Position numbers and translations under genes: made by a program
The notes under the pieces: model-generated
Database searches by the model: none
The model's input: the letters and a program-made list of their open reading frames with translations, nothing else
What the model was told of the DNA's origin: nothing
Part shown: piece after piece, positions 7,892-16,273 of the stretch
Numbering within the stretch: the stretch's first letter is position 1
How the letters are laid out: each line of letters starts with the position of its first letter
NCBI GenBank assembly: GCA_016788115.1
Contig: JAEURR010000008.1
Location: 216,656 to 280,655 of the forward strand
Direction of reading: 5' to 3'
DNA: 64,000 bases
From: Chthonomonas sp.
Lineage (GTDB): Bacteria > Armatimonadota > Fimbriimonadia > Fimbriimonadales > Fimbriimonadaceae

Positions 7892-9784
7892 ATGGCTAAA
7901 TCTACCGTTGATCAACAAAAGGGCGGGTATCGAACTCGGCTGACGATGTCTGCGACCACCAATCCAACCGGTGGGACGTTCACCATCTCGACGATTTTTG
8001 GTACCACTGCACCGCTACCTTGGAACGCGTATGCCGACAAGATTCAGTCAGAGCTTGCCAAGGTCACCCCGGCGAATCTTCTCTCGGTGACTGGTGGTCC
8101 CTTCCCGCAGTGCCCGGTCACGATCATCAGCCAAGTGTTCAGCACCGTCCGAAGCGACCGAACCTACACCGTGAACACAGCGGGTCTGACTGGCGGGTCA
8201 GGGATCTCCGTGAAGCAGGAGTACCTGTCGGACTACGAGACGAGTCCGTCGCAACTACCGACGACCCCGGTCCTCGGCAATAACACAGTTTTGATCTCCG
8301 GGACCGAATTCCCCGAGGTCATTTCCACTTCTGCGATCGCCTCTCCGGCGTGTATGGAATACACCTTCGACGGAAACGGCTCCGTCCGGGTGACCAGCTT
8401 GGTCAAGGATAAGTCGATCACGATTATCGATCGCATTGTCCCGTCCGTTAATTTGGTCGGCAAGTCGGTTTCATTCGCGGTGTACAACCCGCAGTCGTTC
8501 CCCATCTCGTCCTCGTTCCAGTTCTATGGGACGTGGCCCGCAACCGGGACGGCCTGGACGCTCAATCTGCAGTTGCAGCCAGGTTGGAACCACACGTGGT
8601 GCAACCAAACAAACCTCCCGAACGGCAATGTTCCCAATCTCAAGCAGGTGCAAGGGCTCTATGTGTCGTTGAATAGTCTGAACACCCAGTCCTCGGACGA
8701 CCCTTCAAACACCATCGAGATGTACTTCGACAGCCTGCAAGTCTGTAATCCCGAGAAGTCATCGGTGTGTATCGGCTGGGACGACGGATTTGTCCGGATT
8801 CACCAGATCGCCAATCCGATCATCCAGAAGTACCCGGGGATCAAGCACTGCCTATTCGTGGTCCGCGATTGGACACTCGCGGGCAAGCGATGGGACAACG
8901 TCCCGACGCTCACGGTTTCCCTATTGAATCAGCTATATGCGACCGGCCAGTACCTGATCTGCAATCACTCCGCAACCCACGGCAGATTCGAATCCGGCAT
9001 CAACCCGGCGTTCACCGGCACCTTGTCCCGTGACCAAGCCGTGCGCTGGGATCCATCCACGCTGCCGACGGGCGGAACTTTCCGACTCACGATGCCCGGC
9101 TATGGGACCACCGGTGCCATCCCTTACAACGCGACGATTCGCCAACTGCGCGATGCTGTCGCGAGCCTGGTGGGTGAGGACCGCGTGCAGATTACAAGCT
9201 GGACCACAACGTCCCTCAGCGCGAGCTACGGTTTGCGAATCGCTTTCTCCGAGCCGTTCCCGATCCTTACCTTGTCGGATCCCGATGGAAACGTCAACCA
9301 GAACCGCATTCGGGCCGGTGCCGCTTACGCAGTGGCCGATATCGTCACCGACTACGAGAACAATCGCCAATTCCTGCTGCAGAACGGATGGGTAGGCGGA
9401 GAAGACATCGTTGCTTACCCCGAGGGGTCGTTTGGCCCGGCGGTTGACGCCGCCATGAATATCCTTGGGATGCGCGGCGCGCGGATCATGACCTCCAAAT
9501 ACGGAAACTACGCGACGCGGAACCGCGGCGCCTTCCTGGACCGATTCGCACTCCCCGCACTAAATTTTGGCGGCAACTTGCCGAAGCTCATTCAGCAGTG
9601 CGAAATGATCGCTGAAGAGGGTGGCCACCTTGGCATCATGCTCCACGACATTTCGTATATGCCGGGACAGACGAACCGCGTCAATGCCGCCGAGTTCGAG
9701 ATGTTCCTGCAGTATCTCTATCGAAACCAGCACCGAGTCAAGACGCAAACCTATGCGGAGTACTTCTCGATGATCGGTATCTAG
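7892..9784 (+). CDS. polysaccharide-deacetylase-like (NodB fold) protein with duplicated, inserted beta domain
   Basis: The 630-residue protein has a NodB-type core in its second half: GWDDGF near residue 295 (motif 1, metal Asp), NHSATHG near 358 (motif 2, HxxxH) and AYPEGSFGPAV near 508 (motif 3). Such enzymes remove N- or O-acetyl groups from polysaccharides. Motifs 2 and 3 are about 150 residues apart, far more than usual. The extra length contains a beta domain (PTGGTFRLTMPGYGTTGAIPYNA, residues about 395-470) that resembles the N-terminal one (PTGGTFTISTIFGTTAPLPWNA, about 25-85). The part between (about 140-285) looks like a carbohydrate-binding jelly roll. No signal peptide is visible, which is odd for a wall-directed enzyme. 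Confidence 0.65.
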   Translation: MAKSTVDQQKGGYRTRLTMSATTNPTGGTFTISTIFGTTAPLPWNAYADKIQSELAKVTPANLLSVTGGPFPQCPVTIISQVFSTVRSDRTYTVNTAGLTGGSGISVKQEYLSDYETSPSQLPTTPVLGNNTVLISGTEFPEVISTSAIASPACMEYTFDGNGSVRVTSLVKDKSITIIDRIVPSVNLVGKSVSFAVYNPQSFPISSSFQFYGTWPATGTAWTLNLQLQPGWNHTWCNQTNLPNGNVPNLKQVQGLYVSLNSLNTQSSDDPSNTIEMYFDSLQVCNPEKSSVCIGWDDGFVRIHQIANPIIQKYPGIKHCLFVVRDWTLAGKRWDNVPTLTVSLLNQLYATGQYLICNHSATHGRFESGINPAFTGTLSRDQAVRWDPSTLPTGGTFRLTMPGYGTTGAIPYNATIRQLRDAVASLVGEDRVQITSWTTTSLSASYGLRIAFSEPFPILTLSDPDGNVNQNRIRAGAAYAVADIVTDYENNRQFLLQNGWVGGEDIVAYPEGSFGPAVDAAMNILGMRGARIMTSKYGNYATRNRGAFLDRFALPALNFGGNLPKLIQQCEMIAEEGGHLGIMLHDISYMPGQTNRVNAAEFEMFLQYLYRNQHRVKTQTYAEYFSMIGI

Positions 9785-9809
9785 GGCAAGCGCTCAGTAA
9801 CGTCAGCAT

Positions 9810-9843
9810 GAAGGGGAGGAGCCGGTATCGACTCGTCCCCTTC
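9810..9843. terminator. hairpin between convergent genes
   Basis: GAAGGGGA (9810-9817) pairs with TCCCCTTC (9836-9843) around an 18-base loop. It lies in the only 80 bases between the convergent deacetylase-like and metallo-beta-lactamase-fold genes. There is no T-tract. Confidence 0.4.
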
Positions 9844-9864
9844 TCAAATGCTTTGGAGTTGATC

Positions 9865-10638
9865 TCAGGCGAATGCGCTGAGACGAGATCCGTAGTAGGG
9901 CGCATTGATGCCACCACACGTGTTGCGGCACTTGACCCGAGACAGAAGCGTGCGTCCCGCAGAAGTGTACAGGTCAGGAGACATTCGGCTGATACGCGCG
10001 ATCGCGTTGTCATCGAATAGCGCACCACACCACATGATGGAGCCATTCGCGATGGCCACGAGTACTCCAAAACTTCCTGGCGACACCCCGACAAACTGCG
10101 TCGCGAGCAGTCCCGGTTCAATGGTGTCATCGATATCGATCAAACGCAGCTTGGGCTGAATCTTCACCAGGTTGCGCTGAACGTTGCCCGCACGCTGCAT
10201 GTTCTCAGGATCGACGAGGCGTCGGTCGGGGATGTTGTTCATCCAGAAGTTGTATTCGTCCGCCGACATGATGTGGGTCGCGTTCGGGAAGAGTAGCTGC
10301 CCGCCGTAGAGTGCGCCACCCGTGTTGCCGAGTGTGGCGTGGGTGAAGATGACATCGGTGACATCGTTCGGGTTGATGCCGCGGTCGAGAAGCTTCATGC
10401 GGGTGAGGTCGCCGTTGTAGCCCGGGTCAAACACCACCGTCTTCGAAGCGCTCCGGCCAACGCCAAACGTGAGCGAGCCGGTAGGGACCAACTCGTTGAT
10501 TGGAACGCGCTGGAACACGTACGTTCCGTCGTCGCCGCCGACAACGTCGCCGCCATCGGCACGGGCAATGGCGGGCACTGCAAGTGCCATAGCACTTGCA
10601 CCGGAAGCAATCAGAAACTCGCGACGGGACAGACTCAT
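9865..10638 (-). CDS. Tat-exported metallo-beta-lactamase-fold protein lacking metal ligands
   Basis: From ATG 10638 the protein has 257 residues and begins MSLSRREFLIASGASAMALA, a twin-arginine signal (SRREFL). I chose this start over TTG 10644. The body follows the MBL fold: VVFDPGYNGDLTRMKLL, then VIFTHATLGNTGGAL where HxHxDH should be, FPNATHIMSADEYNFW, FVGVSPGSFG where the third His (GHTPG) should be, and MWCGALFDD for the GD metal site. Only the first His is kept. It therefore looks like a folded, exported pseudoenzyme or a binding protein. No partner is encoded next to it. Confidence 0.65.
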   Translation of the reverse strand: MSLSRREFLIASGASAMALAVPAIARADGGDVVGGDDGTYVFQRVPINELVPTGSLTFGVGRSASKTVVFDPGYNGDLTRMKLLDRGINPNDVTDVIFTHATLGNTGGALYGGQLLFPNATHIMSADEYNFWMNNIPDRRLVDPENMQRAGNVQRNLVKIQPKLRLIDIDDTIEPGLLATQFVGVSPGSFGVLVAIANGSIMWCGALFDDNAIARISRMSPDLYTSAGRTLLSRVKCRNTCGGINAPYYGSRLSAFA

Positions 10639-10707
10639 AAGCAAATCAACAAGATAACTCTAGTATTGTAGTGCAGTTTCCGGGCCAAGTGTGACTTCTT
10701 TGATTCG

Positions 10708-13383
10708 CTAATGCGAGGTTTTTGGTTTCAGCAAAGGCAGGACCTCAAACGTGCCCTCGCACTTTTGCTTGCCCATCTCCAGTGTCACCGTATACTTGCC
10801 GGGCCGCACATAGAACTTCTGAATCCAAGGCTCCTCGCCTTTATCTGACACTCTCAACCACTCTTCAGGTTCCAAATCCCAGACAACTCTGTTGAAACCG
10901 GGGGCATTCGAGCCCGCCAGTTTCTTCTGAATCACTCCCTTCTCATCCTTAATCGTTAGCTTCACTTCCTCATTGGCGTACGCCGAGATCCAGTAGCTGA
11001 TCTTCAACCCCTGCGGTGGGTTCGCCGCACGGAACATCTTGTGTGTCCACGATCCAACAATCTCGAACGTGTACTTCGGTCTTGCAGGTGAGATGTTGAA
11101 TAGGTGGATCGGCTTTGCCATCACTTCGGCGGCCAATTCGCTGATCCACCGGGCATCGTCTAGGACGTAGATCGACCGCCCGTGCGTGCCCAAGACCAGA
11201 TCGGACTCCCGCGCGTGCTGCTGGATGTCGTAGACGGGGACTGTGGGCAACGCCTTGCCGTTGAACTTGGTCCAGGTTGCTCCGGCATCTAGACTCAGGA
11301 ACAAGGCACCCTCAGTCCCCACGTACAGGACATCCGGGTTGAACAAGTCCTCGCGAACGACCATCGCGCAGCGATTCTTTGGCAAATTGGCTGTGATGTC
11401 TTTCCAACTCTTCCCGAAATCGTGGCTCACGAGGACGCACGGCTCAAAGTCGTCCGTCCGGTGCCCATCGATGGACGCATAACAACGTCCACTCGTGTGC
11501 TTGCTCGCATGCAAGCGCGAGACGTACCGCCCGGACACCTGGTCGGGCGTCACATTCTCCCAAGACTTGCCGTCATCCCGAGTCAGCTGAATCAACCCGT
11601 CGTCGCTCCCCGCCCACAGCTCGCCCCGGCTCAACGGCGACTCTGTGAGCGAGACGACCGTGCAGAATGTTTCGGCGTTTGAGCCCTGGGTATCCATCCG
11701 CTCCGGATCGCGGGTCGTGAGGTCGGGGCTGATCCGCTCCCAGTCGTCCCCCCGCTTGGTGAGCTTGAAGACGTAGTTGCCCGCGTGATATACCACCGAC
11801 GGGTCGTGAGTACTCACGAAGAACGGGGAGTTCCAGTTGTAGCGAATTCTCGATTCTCCCTCGCGTGCCTCGGGAGCACACAGCTTCGTTTCGCCGGTGA
11901 AGAGGTCAAGTCGGGAGATGTTGCCGCCTTGCCATTCGGCGTAGACGCTGTTGCTGTCGGTCGGATCAAAAGCGCAATGGAACCCGTCGCCCCAGAACAC
12001 GTCGAGCCAATCGGCGTTGGTGATGCCCGTGTCGGGAATGCTGCGGGCATCGTTCTTCTTCTCGTTTCGGTTCGTCGCGCTTGGACCCAAGCACGTTCCG
12101 TTATCCTGAAGGCCGCCCATGACGCGATACGGCTCGGAATTATCGAGCGCGATGTTGTAGAACTGTCCGACTGCGATGGTGTTCAGGAAGTCCCAAGTCT
12201 TCCCTTTGTCCATACTCTGGTATGCGCCGCCGTCAGTACCGATGATGAGATGATCTGGATCTGATGGATTCACCAAGATCGCGTGGTGGTCGGCGTGGAG
12301 GATGTCCGCGACTCCGCCACGGAAGGTGTCGCCGCCGTCATCGCTGACTTCGGTGGTCCACCCAAGCAGGTAAACCCGCTGGTCCGATTTCGGGTCGAAC
12401 TTGATCTTGCTGAAGTAGAACGCGCGCGGAGACCGGACGCTGAGCTTGCGCCACGTCTCGCCGCCATCGTCGCTGCGAAAAACTCCGCCTCCGCGCATCC
12501 GATCGTCCCGAATGCTATTCGCCCCGCGCTCCGTGCTCTCGACCACGGCGATCAGCTTCTTGGTATCGTCGGGGAAAATGTCCAGACCAATGCGTCCGGT
12601 CTGCGTGGGCAAACCACCTGAAAGTTTCTTCCAGGTCTTCCCCGCATCGGTACTGCGGTAGATGCCGCCCTCCGGTCCGCCGCTCAGCATGCTCCAGGGC
12701 TTACGCAGGCGCATGTACATGGCTGCGTACACAACCTTCGGGTCGCTCGGGTCGAGGATGATGTCGCAGCATCCAGTCTTCTCGTCGATGTAGAGGACCC
12801 TTTCCCAGGTTGCACCGCCGTCGGTCGTCTTATAGACCCCTCGCTCGGGGTTGTACCCCCACAGATGCCCGAGCGCGGCCACGTAGCAGGTATCGGGGTC
12901 CTTCGGGTCGACCGCTATCCGCGGGATGTCGTGGGTCTGCTCCAGCCCTAAGTGCTTCCAAGTCTTCCCTTCGTCGGTGCTCCGGTAGACGCCGTTGCCC
13001 CAGCTGCTGCTATTCCGGCCATTCCCTTCACCGGTCCCCAGCCAGATGATCTTCCCTTTGCCCTGCTTCGCGCGGTCTGCCTTGGAGACCGACTTTTCCC
13101 ATCCTGCCCAACCATCGGGAGCATCGCAACAAACCACGCTGCCGATGCTGCTGGTCTCCTGATCGTCGAACAGTGGCTCGAAGGTCGTACCCATATTGGC
13201 CGTACGCCACAGCCCACCGCTTGCGTACCCCACATAGAACGTCTTATGATCACCCGGCTTGAAGCACATGTCGGCAATGCGCCCGCCCATGAACGCGGGG
13301 CCAATACTTCGCCAGGGGACGCGCTTGAGGTCGTCAGCGGTGAGAGCGCGAACGGGAGCGTCCGCCGGTTTCTTTGAGGCCAT
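10708..13383 (-). CDS. Asp-box (BNR/sortilin-like) beta-propeller protein
   Basis: This encodes 891 residues. I count about nine Asp boxes of the form SxDxGxTW, such as STDEGKTW, TTDGGATW, STDAGKTW, SDDGGETW, SMDKGKTW, TRDDGKSW, SHDFGKSW and SLDAGATW, which mark blades of one or two propellers like those in VPS10/sortilin-type and xyloglucanase-type proteins. The C-terminal quarter is a beta-sandwich ending with VRPGKYTVTLEMG. Relatives are normally secreted, but this one starts MASKKPADAPVRAL with no signal peptide, and a TATACT box six bases upstream supports that start. No catalytic residues can be assigned; function unknown. Confidence 0.7.
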   Translation of the reverse strand: MASKKPADAPVRALTADDLKRVPWRSIGPAFMGGRIADMCFKPGDHKTFYVGYASGGLWRTANMGTTFEPLFDDQETSSIGSVVCCDAPDGWAGWEKSVSKADRAKQGKGKIIWLGTGEGNGRNSSSWGNGVYRSTDEGKTWKHLGLEQTHDIPRIAVDPKDPDTCYVAALGHLWGYNPERGVYKTTDGGATWERVLYIDEKTGCCDIILDPSDPKVVYAAMYMRLRKPWSMLSGGPEGGIYRSTDAGKTWKKLSGGLPTQTGRIGLDIFPDDTKKLIAVVESTERGANSIRDDRMRGGGVFRSDDGGETWRKLSVRSPRAFYFSKIKFDPKSDQRVYLLGWTTEVSDDGGDTFRGGVADILHADHHAILVNPSDPDHLIIGTDGGAYQSMDKGKTWDFLNTIAVGQFYNIALDNSEPYRVMGGLQDNGTCLGPSATNRNEKKNDARSIPDTGITNADWLDVFWGDGFHCAFDPTDSNSVYAEWQGGNISRLDLFTGETKLCAPEAREGESRIRYNWNSPFFVSTHDPSVVYHAGNYVFKLTKRGDDWERISPDLTTRDPERMDTQGSNAETFCTVVSLTESPLSRGELWAGSDDGLIQLTRDDGKSWENVTPDQVSGRYVSRLHASKHTSGRCYASIDGHRTDDFEPCVLVSHDFGKSWKDITANLPKNRCAMVVREDLFNPDVLYVGTEGALFLSLDAGATWTKFNGKALPTVPVYDIQQHARESDLVLGTHGRSIYVLDDARWISELAAEVMAKPIHLFNISPARPKYTFEIVGSWTHKMFRAANPPQGLKISYWISAYANEEVKLTIKDEKGVIQKKLAGSNAPGFNRVVWDLEPEEWLRVSDKGEEPWIQKFYVRPGKYTVTLEMGKQKCEGTFEVLPLLKPKTSH

Positions 13384-13389
13384 TTGGCG

Positions 13390-13395
13390 AGTATA
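13390..13395 (-). promoter_or_regulatory. -10 hexamer TATACT of the Asp-box gene, leaderless geometry
   Basis: Minus-strand TATACT, six bases (CGCCAA), then ATG 13383. It supports the unextended start without a signal peptide. Confidence 0.45.
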
Positions 13396-13456
13396 GCCAG
13401 GAAAATCCCGCCCGCATCAGCCTTTGACTCCAGGAATGTGGGCAAAATGGAGGTCT

Positions 13457-15124
13457 ATGTCTGCTGCGGTCGAGTCGTCAACCCCCAAAGAAGAGGTGTT
13501 CATCAAGCACCCGTGGGCGATTTTCCCTTTGCTCTACCTGATGCAAGCGATGCCCGTGCACATTGTCCAGGACGTCTCGACTCTGGTGTACAAGGACATG
13601 GGCCTCCCGAATGCGGAGATCGTCCGCTGGACGTCGCTCATCGCGCTGCCGTGGTCCATGCAGTTCTTGCTCGGGCCACTCGTTGACTTCAACGCGACCA
13701 AGCGCCGCTGGATCCTCGGCGCGCAAGCGATCATCTGTGGCTGTCTCATCTTGGCTGCGTTCATGCTCGGCATGAAGGAAGCGTTCCAATTCTCGCTGGC
13801 CGTCCTCGGCATCGCCGCAATCACCTCCGCGCTCTGCAACATCGCCACCGATGGCTTTTTCATCATCTCTCAGACCAAGACCCAGCAAACCGCCATGGCT
13901 GCGGTCCAGACAACCTTCTATCGGTTTGGCAGACTCCTAGTGACTTGGCTGATGGTCAAGACGGCTGGTGGCATGATAGAGAACGGAGCGCTTCCCGCGA
14001 CCGCCTGGAAAAATGTCCTGATCGCCGCCGCAATCGCGTACTTCGTCGGGTACCTGATCAACCTCCGGCAGATCCCTGTAGTCCCCTCGGACGCTCCCAA
14101 AGAGCAGCTGGAGCCGGACCAAAACAAACGAAACATCAAGCGAGTCCTGCTCATCGTCCTCTCTGGCATCGGGAGCTACTTTGCCGCGAACGCCCTGGTA
14201 CGACTGATCGCCCACGGCATCTTCCAATTGAAGGGAGGCGACCCCCAAGGGCCGTGGAAAGGTTGGATGCTTCAGAATCCGGTCGTCGACGGAAATGTCA
14301 TGCCGGTCCGCTGGGGACCAGTTTTCTCGCCGTTCAGCCCGGTGATGTCCGAGGTCGTACAGCTCGGCGTCTGTGCTGTCATCGCGGTGGTCGCGATCAC
14401 GTGGGTGCGCAAGCTCCTTGTGAAGACCGAGATGGGCTTCGCGCTCAGTTCATTCTTCCAGCAGCCTGGCATCGCAGCGATCCTTGTGTTTGTCCTCTTC
14501 TACCGGTTCCCCGAGGCGATGGTCGGAAAGATGACGCCGCTCTTCTACAAGGACCCGATCACGGCTGGCGGACTCGCCCTGACCACCGAGAATGTCGGCG
14601 ATATCAAAGGACTCTTCTCCGTGCTCGGCATCATTCTCGGTGGCATTATTGGGGGTTGGGTGGTGCACAAACTCGGATTGCGTAAAGCGTTCTGGATCGT
14701 TGCCCTCGCGATGCACACTCCGAACCTGCTGTACATGTACTTGAGCTACAACGTCGGCACCTACCAATCGCTTGGCAGTATGACCCTACCGCTCATCGGT
14801 GTCCAAGTCTCCGAGAAGCTCGCTTGGCTCGTGGGGATCGAGCTCATTGACCAAGCAGGGTACGGCATCGGCTACGCTGCATACTTCGTGTACCTGATGC
14901 AAGTGGCGCAACGAGGCAAGCACATCACTACCCACTATGCGATCGCCAGCGGCCTGGGTGCGCTGTGTATCGCGCTCGCAGGCATCCTGGGTGGCATCTT
15001 CCAGTCGAACTTCGGCTGGCACGGCTTCTTCTTCTCGGTGATTGTCTTGGGAGTACCTGCGCTCTGCACCCTCCTGATCATCCCGATGGACAAGACGACG
15101 GGCGCAGCTACAGCGAGCAGTTAG
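13457..15124 (+). CDS. MFS/AmpG-like transporter
   Basis: ATG 13457 is chosen because GGAGG lies five bases upstream; a start at 13424 has no such site. The 555-residue protein has about twelve or more hydrophobic segments, beginning with HPWAIFPLLYLMQAMPVHIVQ. It carries MFS-like features including the loop LLGPLVDFNATKRRWILG after helix 2 and GGIIGGWVVHKLGLRKAFW in the second half. Arrangement resembles AmpG-type and related major facilitator permeases of the inner membrane. The substrate cannot be read from the sequence. The stop interlocks by four bases (TTAG) with the convergent lipoprotein gene. Confidence 0.75.
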   Translation: MSAAVESSTPKEEVFIKHPWAIFPLLYLMQAMPVHIVQDVSTLVYKDMGLPNAEIVRWTSLIALPWSMQFLLGPLVDFNATKRRWILGAQAIICGCLILAAFMLGMKEAFQFSLAVLGIAAITSALCNIATDGFFIISQTKTQQTAMAAVQTTFYRFGRLLVTWLMVKTAGGMIENGALPATAWKNVLIAAAIAYFVGYLINLRQIPVVPSDAPKEQLEPDQNKRNIKRVLLIVLSGIGSYFAANALVRLIAHGIFQLKGGDPQGPWKGWMLQNPVVDGNVMPVRWGPVFSPFSPVMSEVVQLGVCAVIAVVAITWVRKLLVKTEMGFALSSFFQQPGIAAILVFVLFYRFPEAMVGKMTPLFYKDPITAGGLALTTENVGDIKGLFSVLGIILGGIIGGWVVHKLGLRKAFWIVALAMHTPNLLYMYLSYNVGTYQSLGSMTLPLIGVQVSEKLAWLVGIELIDQAGYGIGYAAYFVYLMQVAQRGKHITTHYAIASGLGALCIALAGILGGIFQSNFGWHGFFFSVIVLGVPALCTLLIIPMDKTTGAATASS

Positions 15125-16233
15125 CGCTTCGGTGCAGGGCGTGTCACTTTCGGTTTGGAAGTGGTCGCGCTCCTCACCGGCTGAGCCACTGGCGGCAAGA
15201 TCGGTGCCCTCAGCTCGCCTATGGCGGCGATCTCAGACGCATCCTTCACGAGACGAGCGGTCGTCAGCTTGCCCACGAGTTCATCCCACTTCTCGGCACC
15301 CGTCGGCTTTACACCCTCGCCCACGGTGAGTTCGACGCTCGTCTTGGGCCCCAACGACTTTGGCACGAAGCTCGGCTCTAGAGTCACGGTCCGTGGCTCG
15401 GTACTGGTTGAGACGACCTTGCCACCAATCCATCCACCTTCGGGCGATCCAACCGCCACGACTCCTGCACGCTGGGTCGCCCGATCAAAGAGCAGGGCCA
15501 CACGTGCATCCGCGTTCTTGTCGGGCAGTTCTTTGGCAAGCAGGCAGACATCCTTCGAGAGCATGGTCGGGTCTGTGATTTTCATCGTCACCGGGAAGCT
15601 CTCTTGCCGGTCAGCTTCGAGCGCATCGCGCACCGATCCTAGACCCATCGTTGGAGTCAGGCCGCCGCTCGGATCCGCAGCCGGCGCGAAGTTCAGCTCC
15701 AGCACCAGGGCGTCTTTGAAATCGCCGTTAGGGTCGAGGTTCGTCTTGAGCAAAACGTGGCCGCTCGAACCGTCCTTGGTCACATCTGAGAACGACTTCT
15801 TGACCGGATCCTCACCCACCGAATTGACCCAATAGTCGCCGCTCAGCTCGAACTGAGCCCGCACATAGCGAACTCCGCGGTCGGCCATCCCCAAGAAGAC
15901 GAAGCGTCGCCCCTCAACGTCACGTAGCGAGGCCAGTCGCATCAAACTATCCGGATCGAACCGCAGCAGCTGTTTCTGGGAATCAGACGACTGTAGCTCC
16001 GCTCCCCGCAAACTGCACCAGATGTCCTGGGTCAGCGTTTCCGGGCGTATGGTCAGAAGTACGGGCAATGTCCCCTTTTCTTGGTTGGCTGGGATCGTGC
16101 GGCTCGTTGCGGCAACCGGCTCCTTCCCCTGCAACGACCCACCCTGAAGTGGGCTCGAACTATTGGAGTTCCCTCCACAACCGGCAAGGACGGCGATGAC
16201 GCTGGTGGCCAAAACGATAACGCGGTTTCGCAT
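15121..16233 (-). CDS. lipoprotein, function unknown
   Basis: The 370-residue protein starts with a lipoprotein signal, MRNRVIVLATSVIAVLAGCGG, with the lipid-modified Cys probably at 19 (LAGC is a good lipobox). A Ser/Gly-rich linker follows. The rest is beta-rich, with two similar stretches containing NPDPTML-like and SKDVCLLAKEL / TQDIWCSLRGAEL pieces, which hints at an internal duplication. I recognise no family. The C-terminus is basic and Pro-rich. GAGAAT sits seven bases before the ATG and could be a weak leaderless -10. Confidence 0.6.
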   Translation of the reverse strand: MRNRVIVLATSVIAVLAGCGGNSNSSSPLQGGSLQGKEPVAATSRTIPANQEKGTLPVLLTIRPETLTQDIWCSLRGAELQSSDSQKQLLRFDPDSLMRLASLRDVEGRRFVFLGMADRGVRYVRAQFELSGDYWVNSVGEDPVKKSFSDVTKDGSSGHVLLKTNLDPNGDFKDALVLELNFAPAADPSGGLTPTMGLGSVRDALEADRQESFPVTMKITDPTMLSKDVCLLAKELPDKNADARVALLFDRATQRAGVVAVGSPEGGWIGGKVVSTSTEPRTVTLEPSFVPKSLGPKTSVELTVGEGVKPTGAEKWDELVGKLTTARLVKDASEIAAIGELRAPILPPVAQPVRSATTSKPKVTRPAPKR

Positions 16234-16273
16234 GGTGTCTATTCTCTAGGACGCACGGCAGCGGCGCCGGTCG

